A stretch of DNA of 14,494 nucleotides from Acidobacteriota bacterium. Lineage in GTDB: Bacteria > Acidobacteriota > Terriglobia > Acidiferrales > UBA7541. The stretch covers positions 2,804 to 17,297 of the forward strand of contig PKUY01000420.1 of the NCBI GenBank assembly GCA_003131705.1, written 5' to 3'. The translations under genes and the position numbers were made by a program. Of this stretch, positions 7,041 through 13,288 are shown one piece after another (within the stretch, counting starts at the first letter, position 1; each line of letters begins with the position of its first letter). The notes under the pieces were generated by a model, which saw only the letters and a list, made by a program, of their open reading frames with translations, was not told the origin of the DNA and did no database searches.

Positions 7041-8456
7041 GTGACTTCGCATTCCGAATCCGAGCTGGCGTTTCTCTCGATCAAGCAGGCAGCGCGGCTG
7101 CTGCGGCGAAAAGAGATTTCGCCCGTGGACCTCGTGAATGCGGCGCTCGGGCGAATCGAGCGATGGAATCCGGCGCTTCATGCGTTTCTCACCGTGCTGG
7201 GCGACCCCGCGCGCCGGCAGGCAAAGCTCGCCGAGCGGGAAATCAATCGTTGCGGTCCGCGCGGTCCCCTTCATGGCATTCCAATTTCGCTGAAGGATAA
7301 CTTTTGGACGCGCGGAATTCGTACGACTGCCGGATCAAAAATTCTTGCGGACTTTGTTCCAGGCAAAGACAGCGACGTGGCAAGCAGGCTCGCGCGGGCC
7401 GGCACGATTCTTCTCGGCAAGACGAACATGCACGAATTTGCCTACGGAATTACGGGCGAAAATCAACATTACGGAAGTTCGCGCAACCCCTGGGCGCCCG
7501 AGCGGATTTCGGGAGGCTCAAGCGGCGGATCGGCGGTGGCTGTTGCCACGGGGATGGGTTTTGCTTCAATGGGAACGGATACGGGCGGGTCGATCCGCAT
7601 TCCGTCGTCGCTGTGCGGAATCGTAGGGCTGAAGCCGACGTTTGGGCTTGTGAGCGTTTTTGGCGTTGTGCCGCTGGCGCTGAGCTTCGATCACGCGGGG
7701 CCAATGGCGCGAAGCGTGACGGATGCATGCATGATCTTTGAAGCGACTGCAGGAAAATATCCAAAGGGCGAGATGCGCCCCGACTATCGAAAGCTTCGCA
7801 AGAATCGCCCGCGGCGATTCCGTGTGGGCTGGCCGAAGGAATATTTCTTCGAACGAGTGGACGCCGAGGTGCGGCGTTTGATCGAAGCAGCGGCCAAAAA
7901 ATTCGAATCTTTGGGATCTCGCGTCGAGGAAGTGTCGCTGCCGCGCCTTGCAGGCTCGATTGATGAGGCGACGAACCTCGTGGTGGCTGAAGCGAGCCAA
8001 TATCACGAATCGCAAGGATACTATCCGGCGCGCGCCGCAGAGTACGATGACGATGTCCGAGAGCGGCTTACATCGGGGCACGGTCTCCTGGCGGTCGATT
8101 ACTTACGCGCTTTTGCGAAGCGAAAGGTAATCGAGGAAGATTTCGCGGCCGCTCTCAAGCAGGTGGATGTAATTATCGCTGCCACTTCACCGATTCCCGC
8201 GCCGCCGATTGGCGCAAGCGAAGTGCAGGTCGCAGGCCGGCCGGAACCGGTGCGGCCGACGCTGTTGAGGTTGAGCCGGCCCGGAAATCTCACGGGGCTT
8301 CCTGCGATATCGATTCCATGTGGATTTACGCGCGAGGGCTTGCCGGTGGGGATGCAGCTGATCGGGCCGCGATGGGGCGAAGCGCAGCTGCTCGCCGTTG
8401 CGCTGGCCTACGAAGAAGCGACCGAGTGGCACAAGCAGCATCCCGCCTTGAATTGA
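7041..8456 (+). CDS. Amidase signature family enzyme (GatA-like fold)
   Basis: The product is 471 aa, typical for the family. It starts at a GTG 9 bp after the lptD stop with no strong ribosome site, so translation coupled to lptD is likely. The amidase signature is intact. The catalytic Lys85 is in ISLKDN, the cis-Ser160 is in GGSSGGSA and the nucleophile Ser184 is in GTDTGGSIR. The spacing 85-160-184 is the same as in S. aureus GatA (79-154-178). The C-terminal block GLPVGMQLIGP and a final WHKQHP are also GatA-like. Against true GatA, the sequence after the nucleophile reads SIRIPSS rather than the usual SIRQPA, and no gatB or gatC is nearby. A general amidase hydrolysing a small amide is therefore more likely, but a GatA role in a genome with scattered gat genes cannot be excluded. 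No signal peptide is visible, so it should be cytoplasmic. Confidence 0.9.
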   Translation: MTSHSESELAFLSIKQAARLLRRKEISPVDLVNAALGRIERWNPALHAFLTVLGDPARRQAKLAEREINRCGPRGPLHGIPISLKDNFWTRGIRTTAGSKILADFVPGKDSDVASRLARAGTILLGKTNMHEFAYGITGENQHYGSSRNPWAPERISGGSSGGSAVAVATGMGFASMGTDTGGSIRIPSSLCGIVGLKPTFGLVSVFGVVPLALSFDHAGPMARSVTDACMIFEATAGKYPKGEMRPDYRKLRKNRPRRFRVGWPKEYFFERVDAEVRRLIEAAAKKFESLGSRVEEVSLPRLAGSIDEATNLVVAEASQYHESQGYYPARAAEYDDDVRERLTSGHGLLAVDYLRAFAKRKVIEEDFAAALKQVDVIIAATSPIPAPPIGASEVQVAGRPEPVRPTLLRLSRPGNLTGLPAISIPCGFTREGLPVGMQLIGPRWGEAQLLAVALAYEEATEWHKQHPALN

Positions 8457-8482
8457 CGGCGCCGTTTGCAACTCTGCTTCCG

Positions 8483-9463
8483 TTACTGCGGTAAAGTTCC
8501 CGTTCGCCGCATCAGGCAAGTTCCCACCGCGAATCCAAGCGCGCCGACGGCGAGGCCGGCGAGAACGTCCGCGACATAATGATAGCGTCCGTAAACCGTC
8601 GCCACGCACATGCTCACGAAAAACGGCAAGCACACCCAGAAAAGCCATCGTCTGTAACGCCATGACGTGAGGATTGCGACCATCGAGCCGGCGACGTGTG
8701 CGGAAGGAAATGCCGCTCCGTGAACGCGCCCGAAGCGTTCGATGAATTCGATCAATGCCGTGCAATAGCCGCCCGTGAGTTTTTGGGGTTCGAGCGCGGC
8801 GAGAGAATAATAGGGGCTTTCGACAGGGACCAGGACTGCGATGACGTACACCGAATAGTGCGCGATGGCGGTCGAGACCATCACCGTCCAGAAAGCCGGC
8901 CGCTCTCGCTTTACGTAGAGAATCGCCGGCAGGATGACGAGGTATAGGAAATACGTCATGTACGCGAATTGCATGTAGTCGTTCAGAGCAGGAGACGCAA
9001 AGCGCGTGAGCCACAGCGACGGATGCACGCCAGCGAGGCCGTAGTCGAATGCGACGAGCCCACGGTCGAACCAGCCCGGTACAATCGCGTGCACCAGCCC
9101 CTGCAACTCCTCGAAAAAGAAGATGTAGAGCGGCAGGGGATACCAGTGGCGCGCGAAGCGCACGATCGGGTTGTTCGAGTGCGCGGAAAATCTTGTGAGA
9201 CACACAATCGCTACCGCGATCAGAAGATGCAGCGCGAAATAGCGCGCGGCGTGGGGCACGTTGCGATGAAAGAGGATCAAGATGGCGCCGAGCCAAGTGA
9301 TGTAGGCGAGAGTCACGCGTTCGAACGCGCCGCACGCTCGCAGGGCCAGATCAAATGCGCACGATCTGCGTCGTGAGTCCGGGAGATGAATGGCTACGGC
9401 GTCCCATGAAATCGCTTGCTCGCCGGTTGGGTCAACTGGCGCTGCGGAGCGGGAAAATCTCAT
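8483..9463 (-). CDS. PAP2-superfamily membrane enzyme, Aur1/inositolphosphotransferase-like (PAP2_3 type)
   Basis: The product is 326 aa from the ATG at 9463, which has AAGGA six bases upstream and overlaps the HAD gene stop as ATGA. The longer open frame to 9529 would run inside the HAD gene and is not needed. Several membrane helices are visible (for example TLAYITWLGAILILF, and LYLVILPAILYV). The active-site blocks are AAFPSAH (His256) and YGRYHYVADVLAG (Arg293, His295, Asp299), the C2 and C3 motifs of acid phosphatases. C1 (K-x6-RP) is not recognisable. An aromatic-rich N-terminal half and the G-A-A-F-P-S-A-H form resemble the Aur1-like PAP2_3 branch, which transfers phospho-headgroups between lipids, rather than plain PAP2 phosphatases. 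It is the third gene of a lipid operon. It could instead be a lipid-phosphate or undecaprenyl-pyrophosphate phosphatase. Confidence 0.85.
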   Translation of the reverse strand: MRFSRSAAPVDPTGEQAISWDAVAIHLPDSRRRSCAFDLALRACGAFERVTLAYITWLGAILILFHRNVPHAARYFALHLLIAVAIVCLTRFSAHSNNPIVRFARHWYPLPLYIFFFEELQGLVHAIVPGWFDRGLVAFDYGLAGVHPSLWLTRFASPALNDYMQFAYMTYFLYLVILPAILYVKRERPAFWTVMVSTAIAHYSVYVIAVLVPVESPYYSLAALEPQKLTGGYCTALIEFIERFGRVHGAAFPSAHVAGSMVAILTSWRYRRWLFWVCLPFFVSMCVATVYGRYHYVADVLAGLAVGALGFAVGTCLMRRTGTLPQ

Positions 9464-10179
9464 CGTGCTTCCTTGGGTGCCAGCTGTTGTCTGCGCGTAG
9501 CGGGAATTGCTGCGACGAGGCCCGTCCAATCGCAGCTTTGCCAGCCTTCGCTGCGTGCCATGCGACGCATCCTCGGGGATGGATTGACGGCCACGCGATG
9601 TCCGACGGAATTGAGCATCGGCAGGTCGGTAATAGAGTTGCCGTAGGCGTAGCTGTCCCAGAGCGACAGACCGAATCGCGACGCCCTGCTGCGGACCGCG
9701 CGAGCCTTTGCTGCGCCGCTCATGTGTTCGCCGGCGAGACGGCCGGTCCAGCGGCCATCGGACGATTCGAGCGAGGTCGCGCAGATTTCTACAGGCCCTG
9801 GCAGAAACCGTGCGGCGACTCGCGCAAGAGGCTCAAGCGTTCCGCTGACTAAAACGACGCGATGACCCTGCGTGAGGTGCCAGTGCATGCGCTCGATTCC
9901 TACCGCGAAAAGTTTCGGCGCGGCATCCACCAGAGAACTCTCCCAATTGCCGACGAGAGACTCGCAGAGGCCGGCGAGATGCTGCTTGTTACCCATGGTT
10001 GCAGCGCGTGGATCGCGGAGTAACGTTTTCGCGCATCCCGCAAGCCAGCGTGCGACATCCCCGCTGCCGATCTGATCGTGCGCGAGTAAGTAGCCCGTAA
10101 ATCTCCACTCCAGAGACGGCGAGCGCACGAGCGTGCCGTCAATATCGAAGAAAGCGCCGATCTTTTCGGGTGCGGTCAT
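9460..10179 (-). CDS. HAD superfamily subfamily IB phosphatase (SerB-like)
   Basis: The product is 239 aa from the ATG at 10179, which has GGTGA eight bases upstream. A GTG at 10191 (overlapping the previous stop as GTGA) would add four residues. The long open frame further upstream is a shadow of the phosphatidyltransferase gene. All four HAD motifs are present: FFDIDGT (nucleophile Asp12, acid/base Asp14), VLVSGT (Ser112), Lys158, and YGNSITDLPML (Asp185). The helical cap between motifs I and II and the G-N-S-x2-D form place it in subfamily IB (phosphoserine phosphatase relatives). There is no signal peptide, so it is cytoplasmic. Lying between a CDP-alcohol phosphatidyltransferase and a PAP2-type enzyme, with overlaps on both sides or nearly so, it most plausibly removes a phosphate from the phospholipid-phosphate made by the first enzyme, such as phosphatidylglycerophosphate or phosphatidylinositol phosphate. 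The substrate is inferred from context only. Confidence 0.87.
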   Translation of the reverse strand: MTAPEKIGAFFDIDGTLVRSPSLEWRFTGYLLAHDQIGSGDVARWLAGCAKTLLRDPRAATMGNKQHLAGLCESLVGNWESSLVDAAPKLFAVGIERMHWHLTQGHRVVLVSGTLEPLARVAARFLPGPVEICATSLESSDGRWTGRLAGEHMSGAAKARAVRSRASRFGLSLWDSYAYGNSITDLPMLNSVGHRVAVNPSPRMRRMARSEGWQSCDWTGLVAAIPATRRQQLAPKEAR

Positions 10180-10187
10180 ACGACTAT

Positions 10188-10862
10188 TCACCTGGAGATG
10201 CCGGCGGCAACGACCGCGGGCGCTTTTCCAGCAGCGGCGAAGTATCGCCGGCCATCCCAGATCACGGGAATTGCGCGCACCAAACAAAGAATCACAGCCG
10301 CGCCAGTGAGACTTTGCCCCGCCAGGAAAAGTGAACGCACGGCGAGTTCGCTGAATAGGACATTCAACTGAGGAGCGGGCAAATGGCGGAGAGAAACAAC
10401 AAAGCCGAGAACGCAGAAGCAGACGCACTTCAGGACGGCGTAGGCGGCGCGGCTGGCGCGCGATGCGACGAGACTTCGTCCCCACCATGTTTCCAGCATC
10501 GAATTGCGGCCGAAGCCGCTGCGGCCGACGCGCGCGGCGAGGCCGCGAAGAAAATCCGTTAGCGTGCCTCGCACGAAGAACACCACCGGAACCCACAGCG
10601 AGATCAGGCCGCTGACGGCAAAAAATGTGAAGAAGAGATTTTCGACGACGCGATCGCCGAGAATGTCGAGCTGGGCGCCGAGCGGCGTGGAAAGTCCGCG
10701 AGTGCGCGCCAGATACCCATCGACTCCGTCGAGCGCGATTGCAGCGACGGTGAGAAGGACAGCCGCGATATCGGCTGCAAGCACGTCCGCCCCCAGCGTG
10801 AAAAGCGCCACGGCTGCGAAGGCGGCGGCGACGCGAGCTGCAGTCACCTGATTGGGCGTCAT
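10188..10862 (-). CDS. CDP-alcohol phosphatidyltransferase (PgsA/PIS-like)
   Basis: The product is 224 aa with a clear start at the ATG at 10862, preceded by GGGAGG six bases upstream. The family motif D-x2-D-G-x2-A-R-x8-G-x3-D-x3-D is perfect: Asp45, Asp48, Gly49, Ala52-Arg53, Gly62, Asp66, Asp70. These residues bind Mg2+ and CDP-diacylglycerol. An N-terminal N-x2-T-x2-R (Asn4-Arg10) and about five hydrophobic helices complete the family look. It transfers a phosphatidyl group from CDP-diacylglycerol to a small alcohol such as glycerol-3-phosphate or inositol-phosphate in the inner membrane. It is the first gene of the operon with the HAD phosphatase and PAP2-type enzyme. A transferase-then-phosphatase order fits a two-step synthesis in which the acceptor is a phosphorylated alcohol. 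Which alcohol cannot be read from the sequence. Confidence 0.92.
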   Translation of the reverse strand: MTPNQVTAARVAAAFAAVALFTLGADVLAADIAAVLLTVAAIALDGVDGYLARTRGLSTPLGAQLDILGDRVVENLFFTFFAVSGLISLWVPVVFFVRGTLTDFLRGLAARVGRSGFGRNSMLETWWGRSLVASRASRAAYAVLKCVCFCVLGFVVSLRHLPAPQLNVLFSELAVRSLFLAGQSLTGAAVILCLVRAIPVIWDGRRYFAAAGKAPAVVAAGISR

Positions 10863-11216
10863 CGGTTCCCTCCCCGCGAGAAGTTTTACGGGCCCGCCAC
10901 CGCAAGCGACAAATCGGCTTGCCGTTTGCGGTTCCAGCGGTGGCCCCGCAGTATGCGGAGAGGCATTCGGGATGCCATTTCCAGCTTGGGCCAGTGAGCT
11001 GATTTTTCAGCGACTTGGCTAGTGCGGCTCGCAGAGAGCGCTCAAAGCGACGACTGGTTTCGATTCCAGGTGGCGGGATTTTCTTGCGCCGGTTTGGCCC
11101 GGTGGAACCCAAAAACCGATAGCATGCGTCTAACAGTTGTGTAAAAATGCGCGATTGCGCTTGGGTCGGCGCCCCAGCATGCACTCTATCGAGCGCCCAA
11201 TGAGGAAGGGAATCTG
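10863..11216. other. 354-bp divergent intergenic region, two inverted repeats, no gene
   Basis: This is the gap between the minus-strand lipid operon and the plus-strand ccdA operon. Frames that cross it are open but look random, so I call no gene. It holds the ribosome sites of both operons: GGGAGG reading leftward, and GAGGAAGG just before the ATG at 11217. In the leader of the lipid operon an 8-bp perfect inverted repeat (10896-10903 with 10937-10944, GCCACCGC/GCGGTGGC) overlaps two shorter hairpins. Nearer ccdA, CGATAG (11117-11122) and CTATCG (11186-11191) are inverted copies, with GCATGC inside each (11122-11127 and 11177-11182). No convincing -35/-10 pair was found on either strand. 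Confidence 0.6.
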
Positions 11217-12080
11217 ATGGATATTTCGATCTTTGGCGTATTTATCGCGGGATTGGTTTCGTTTCTTTCGCCGTGCGTATTACCGCTCGTTCCTGGCTAC
11301 GTTTCGATGCTGTCGGGCGTGGGCGTTGAGCAGCTCAAGGAGGGCGAAGGCTCCAGTGGCAAGCTACTGAGTTCTGCGTTCGCATTCGTGCTCGGCTTCT
11401 CGGCGGTCTTCATCACATTTGGTGCATCGGCGAGTGCGGTGGGTTCCTTTTTGCTGAAAAACAAAGCGCTCCTCGCTCCGGTGGCAGGCAGTTTGATCGT
11501 GCTATTCGGGCTGCATCTGGTCGGTTGGCTGGTGAAGATTGCGGTGAAGGTCGGACTGATTGTGGGATTTGTGCTGGTTCTCATCGGACTGGCGCTGACG
11601 CTGCGTCCCATGGAGAATTTCCCGCTGAAGCCGATTCACTTTTTCGCGGCCTCGCTGATTTTTCTGCTCGGACCCTCGATGACGCGTTGGCTGAATCGCG
11701 ATGTCCACCTGCGCGATGTGGGCGGCAAGAGTCCCGGTATGGTCAGCGGATTCCTGTTGGGTTTTGCTTTCGCGTTCGGCTGGACTCCGTGCATCGGACC
11801 AATCCTGGGCGGCGTGCTGCTCGTAGCTTCGACGAAAGACACCGTCGGAGAAGGCGTGTTGTTGCTGGCCTGCTATTCGGCGGGGCTGGCGATTCCGTTT
11901 CTGCTGACGGCGGTGGCGATCGGCCGCTTCCTGAAGTTCTACCAAAAGTTCCGCAAGCATTTGCACACTGTCGAGGTTTTCAGCGGCGTGCTGCTGCTGG
12001 TTATAGGCGGATTGATTTTCGTGAACAAGCTGACCTGGCTTTCGGGTCACTTGACATTTTTGAACCGGTTTGCACAGTAA
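11217..12080 (+). CDS. ccdA: CcdA-type cytochrome c biogenesis / thiol-electron membrane transporter with extra helices
   Basis: The product is 287 aa from the ATG at 11217, preceded by GAGGAAGG. CcdA carries electrons from cytoplasmic thioredoxin across the inner membrane to periplasmic thiol proteins. The two redox-active cysteines are present: Cys20 in FLSPCVLPLVPGY and Cys192 in FGWTPCIGPILGG. CcdA proteins are usually 220-245 aa with six helices. Here about 50-60 additional residues (about 105-160) sit between GLHLVGWL and the second Cys helix. They contain two more hydrophobic stretches (VGLIVGFVLVLIGLALTL and HFFAASLIFLLG), so eight helices are likely. The first gene of the redox operon, it is followed 14 bp later by a TlpA-like lipoprotein and then a DsbD-N-like protein, its probable periplasmic partners. 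Confidence 0.92.
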   Translation: MDISIFGVFIAGLVSFLSPCVLPLVPGYVSMLSGVGVEQLKEGEGSSGKLLSSAFAFVLGFSAVFITFGASASAVGSFLLKNKALLAPVAGSLIVLFGLHLVGWLVKIAVKVGLIVGFVLVLIGLALTLRPMENFPLKPIHFFAASLIFLLGPSMTRWLNRDVHLRDVGGKSPGMVSGFLLGFAFAFGWTPCIGPILGGVLLVASTKDTVGEGVLLLACYSAGLAIPFLLTAVAIGRFLKFYQKFRKHLHTVEVFSGVLLLVIGGLIFVNKLTWLSGHLTFLNRFAQ

Positions 12081-12094
12081 CGGGGGCCATTTAT

Positions 12095-12652
12095 ATGTAC
12101 AAAGACAAGGTAGCGAAGGCGCTATTTTTCGCTGTGCTTACATTGATGGTGGCGACAGTTTTCTCAGGGTGCACGATCAAGACTCCATCCGCAGGATCTG
12201 GAAACGCCGCTGCTTTGTCGGCTGAACCGAATGTCACTTTCGACGACCTGCAAGGGAATCGTGTGACGCTCGCGAGCATGAAGGGGAAAGTGGTGCTCGT
12301 GAACTTCTGGGCTACGTGGTGCGAGCCGTGCCGCGGTGAGATCCCCATCCTGATCGGCATGCAAACGCAATATGGCCCCAAGGGCTTCACGACTCTGGGC
12401 GTGGCCATGGACGAGGAAGGCAAAAAGGTCGTCGATCCGTACGTTCATACCACGCAGTTCAATGTGGGCGGCCAGCCGATGACAATGAATTATCCGATCG
12501 TGCTAGGCAGCGACGACATCGCCACGCAGTTCGGCGGCTTGCTGGGCATGCCCACGAGCTACCTGATTTCGCGCGACGGCAAGATTGCGAAGAAATATGT
12601 TGGAGCGCTGAACGAAGCTCAGATCAAGAAGGATGTCGAAACCCAGCTATGA
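12095..12652 (+). CDS. TlpA/ResA-like thioredoxin-fold lipoprotein
   Basis: The product is 185 aa starting at the ATG at 12095. The frame is open far upstream, but that is a shadow of ccdA. A signal sequence ends in V-F-S-G-C (Cys26), a good lipobox, so the mature protein is lipid-anchored in the periplasm. The thioredoxin domain follows: VTFDDLQGNRVTLASMKGK, VVLVNFWATWCEPC with redox Cys76/Cys79 (W-C-E-P-C), the cis-Pro region GMPTSYLISRDGKI, and a C-terminal helix. An insert of about 20 residues (DPYVHTTQFNVGGQPMTM) is normal for TlpA/ResA proteins. It probably takes electrons from CcdA and reduces target disulfides such as apocytochrome c or the DsbD-N-like protein. It overlaps the next gene by 4 bp (ATGA). 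Confidence 0.93.
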   Translation: MYKDKVAKALFFAVLTLMVATVFSGCTIKTPSAGSGNAAALSAEPNVTFDDLQGNRVTLASMKGKVVLVNFWATWCEPCRGEIPILIGMQTQYGPKGFTTLGVAMDEEGKKVVDPYVHTTQFNVGGQPMTMNYPIVLGSDDIATQFGGLLGMPTSYLISRDGKIAKKYVGALNEAQIKKDVETQL

Positions 12653-13224
12653 AACTCCGGAAGCAGTTCCATTGCTTTTTTGCGGTATGCGCACTCCTGA
12701 TTTCAAGCGGCGCGATTGCGACGGCCCAGGACGCCGCACCGATGAAACCCGCCGATGTCGTGAAGACGCACACGTTCGTTTCGCTCGATCGCGTCCCGCG
12801 CGGCAAGGAATTTCAGGCGGCAGTCGTGGTGGATATCGCCGAAAACTACCACATGAATTCCCACAAGCCGGCGGAATCCTACTTGATCCCGACGACGCTC
12901 ACGCCTCAGCTACCGGCAGGGATTCGGCTTGTTGATACGATGTATCCCAAAGGTCACCTCAAGAAATTTCCCTTCTCTCCCGACAAAGCGCTCGATGTTT
13001 ACAGCGGAAGCGTGACGCTGCGACTGAAACTTGCCGCGGAAGATAGCACCCCGATTGGCAAAACCATGATTCCCATTGTTTTGCGCTATCAGGCATGCAA
13101 CAACTCGGCGTGCCTGCCGCCGGTAAAAGTTCCCGTAACCGTGGAATTGCAAATCGCCGCGACAGGGGCAATCTCGCATCTGGTGCATCCCGAAGTTTTC
13201 TCCGCGGCTGCCACCCAGAAGTAG
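12649..13224 (+). CDS. DsbD N-terminal-domain-like periplasmic thiol protein
   Basis: The product is 191 aa. The ATG at 12649 overlaps the TlpA-like stop as ATGA. A Sec signal peptide occupies residues 1-26 (ATA-QD cleavage). The mature part is an immunoglobulin-like beta domain, matching the family of DsbD's N-terminal alpha domain: YHMNSHKP...ESYLIPTTL, then YPKGHLKKFPF, then LDVYSGSVTLRLKL, then RYQACNNSACLPP. The redox pair is Cys150/Cys155, C-x4-C compared with C-x5-C in E. coli nDsbD. In DsbD this domain hands electrons to periplasmic targets such as DsbC and CcmG. Here it is a free protein encoded directly after the two genes that match DsbD's beta (CcdA) and gamma (thioredoxin) parts. 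The region between its stop and gltX (64 bp) shows no clear terminator. Confidence 0.88.
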   Translation: MKLRKQFHCFFAVCALLISSGAIATAQDAAPMKPADVVKTHTFVSLDRVPRGKEFQAAVVVDIAENYHMNSHKPAESYLIPTTLTPQLPAGIRLVDTMYPKGHLKKFPFSPDKALDVYSGSVTLRLKLAAEDSTPIGKTMIPIVLRYQACNNSACLPPVKVPVTVELQIAATGAISHLVHPEVFSAAATQK

Positions 13225-13288
13225 TAAGCTGATTCACCCGCAGAATTCAAACGGACGCAATCAGGCCGTCCAGCGCAGGCCGTTAATT

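Noticed and set aside
6393..7274. 293-codon open frame on the minus strand across the lptD-amidase junction
   Set aside because: It spans two real plus-strand genes and shows no recognisable domain or ribosome site.
8187..9335. 382-codon open frame on the minus strand over the amidase end and PAP2 gene
   Set aside because: Arg-rich, no helices or motifs, and out of frame with the PAP2 protein, whose motifs and start are clear.
10192..11184. Upstream extension of the HAD frame to 11184
   Set aside because: It runs through the phosphatidyltransferase gene in another frame and is Arg/Ser-rich junk. The HAD domain starts a few residues after the ATG at 10179.
11117..11191. Inverted CGATAG/CTATCG and GCATGC copies upstream of ccdA as an operator
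   Set aside because: Arms are short and unevenly spaced with a 49-nt loop, and no promoter elements align with them. Kept only as a remark in the intergenic entry.
11525..12094. Plus-strand frame inside ccdA joined to the TlpA-like protein, suggesting a fusion
   Set aside because: The upstream part is Arg/Gly-rich with no fold, while the TlpA-like protein has its own ATG, signal peptide and lipobox at 12095.
13225..13288. Terminator between the DsbD-N-like gene and gltX
   Set aside because: Only a repeated CAGGCCGT and weak 4-5 bp stems are seen, with no GC-rich hairpin plus T-run.
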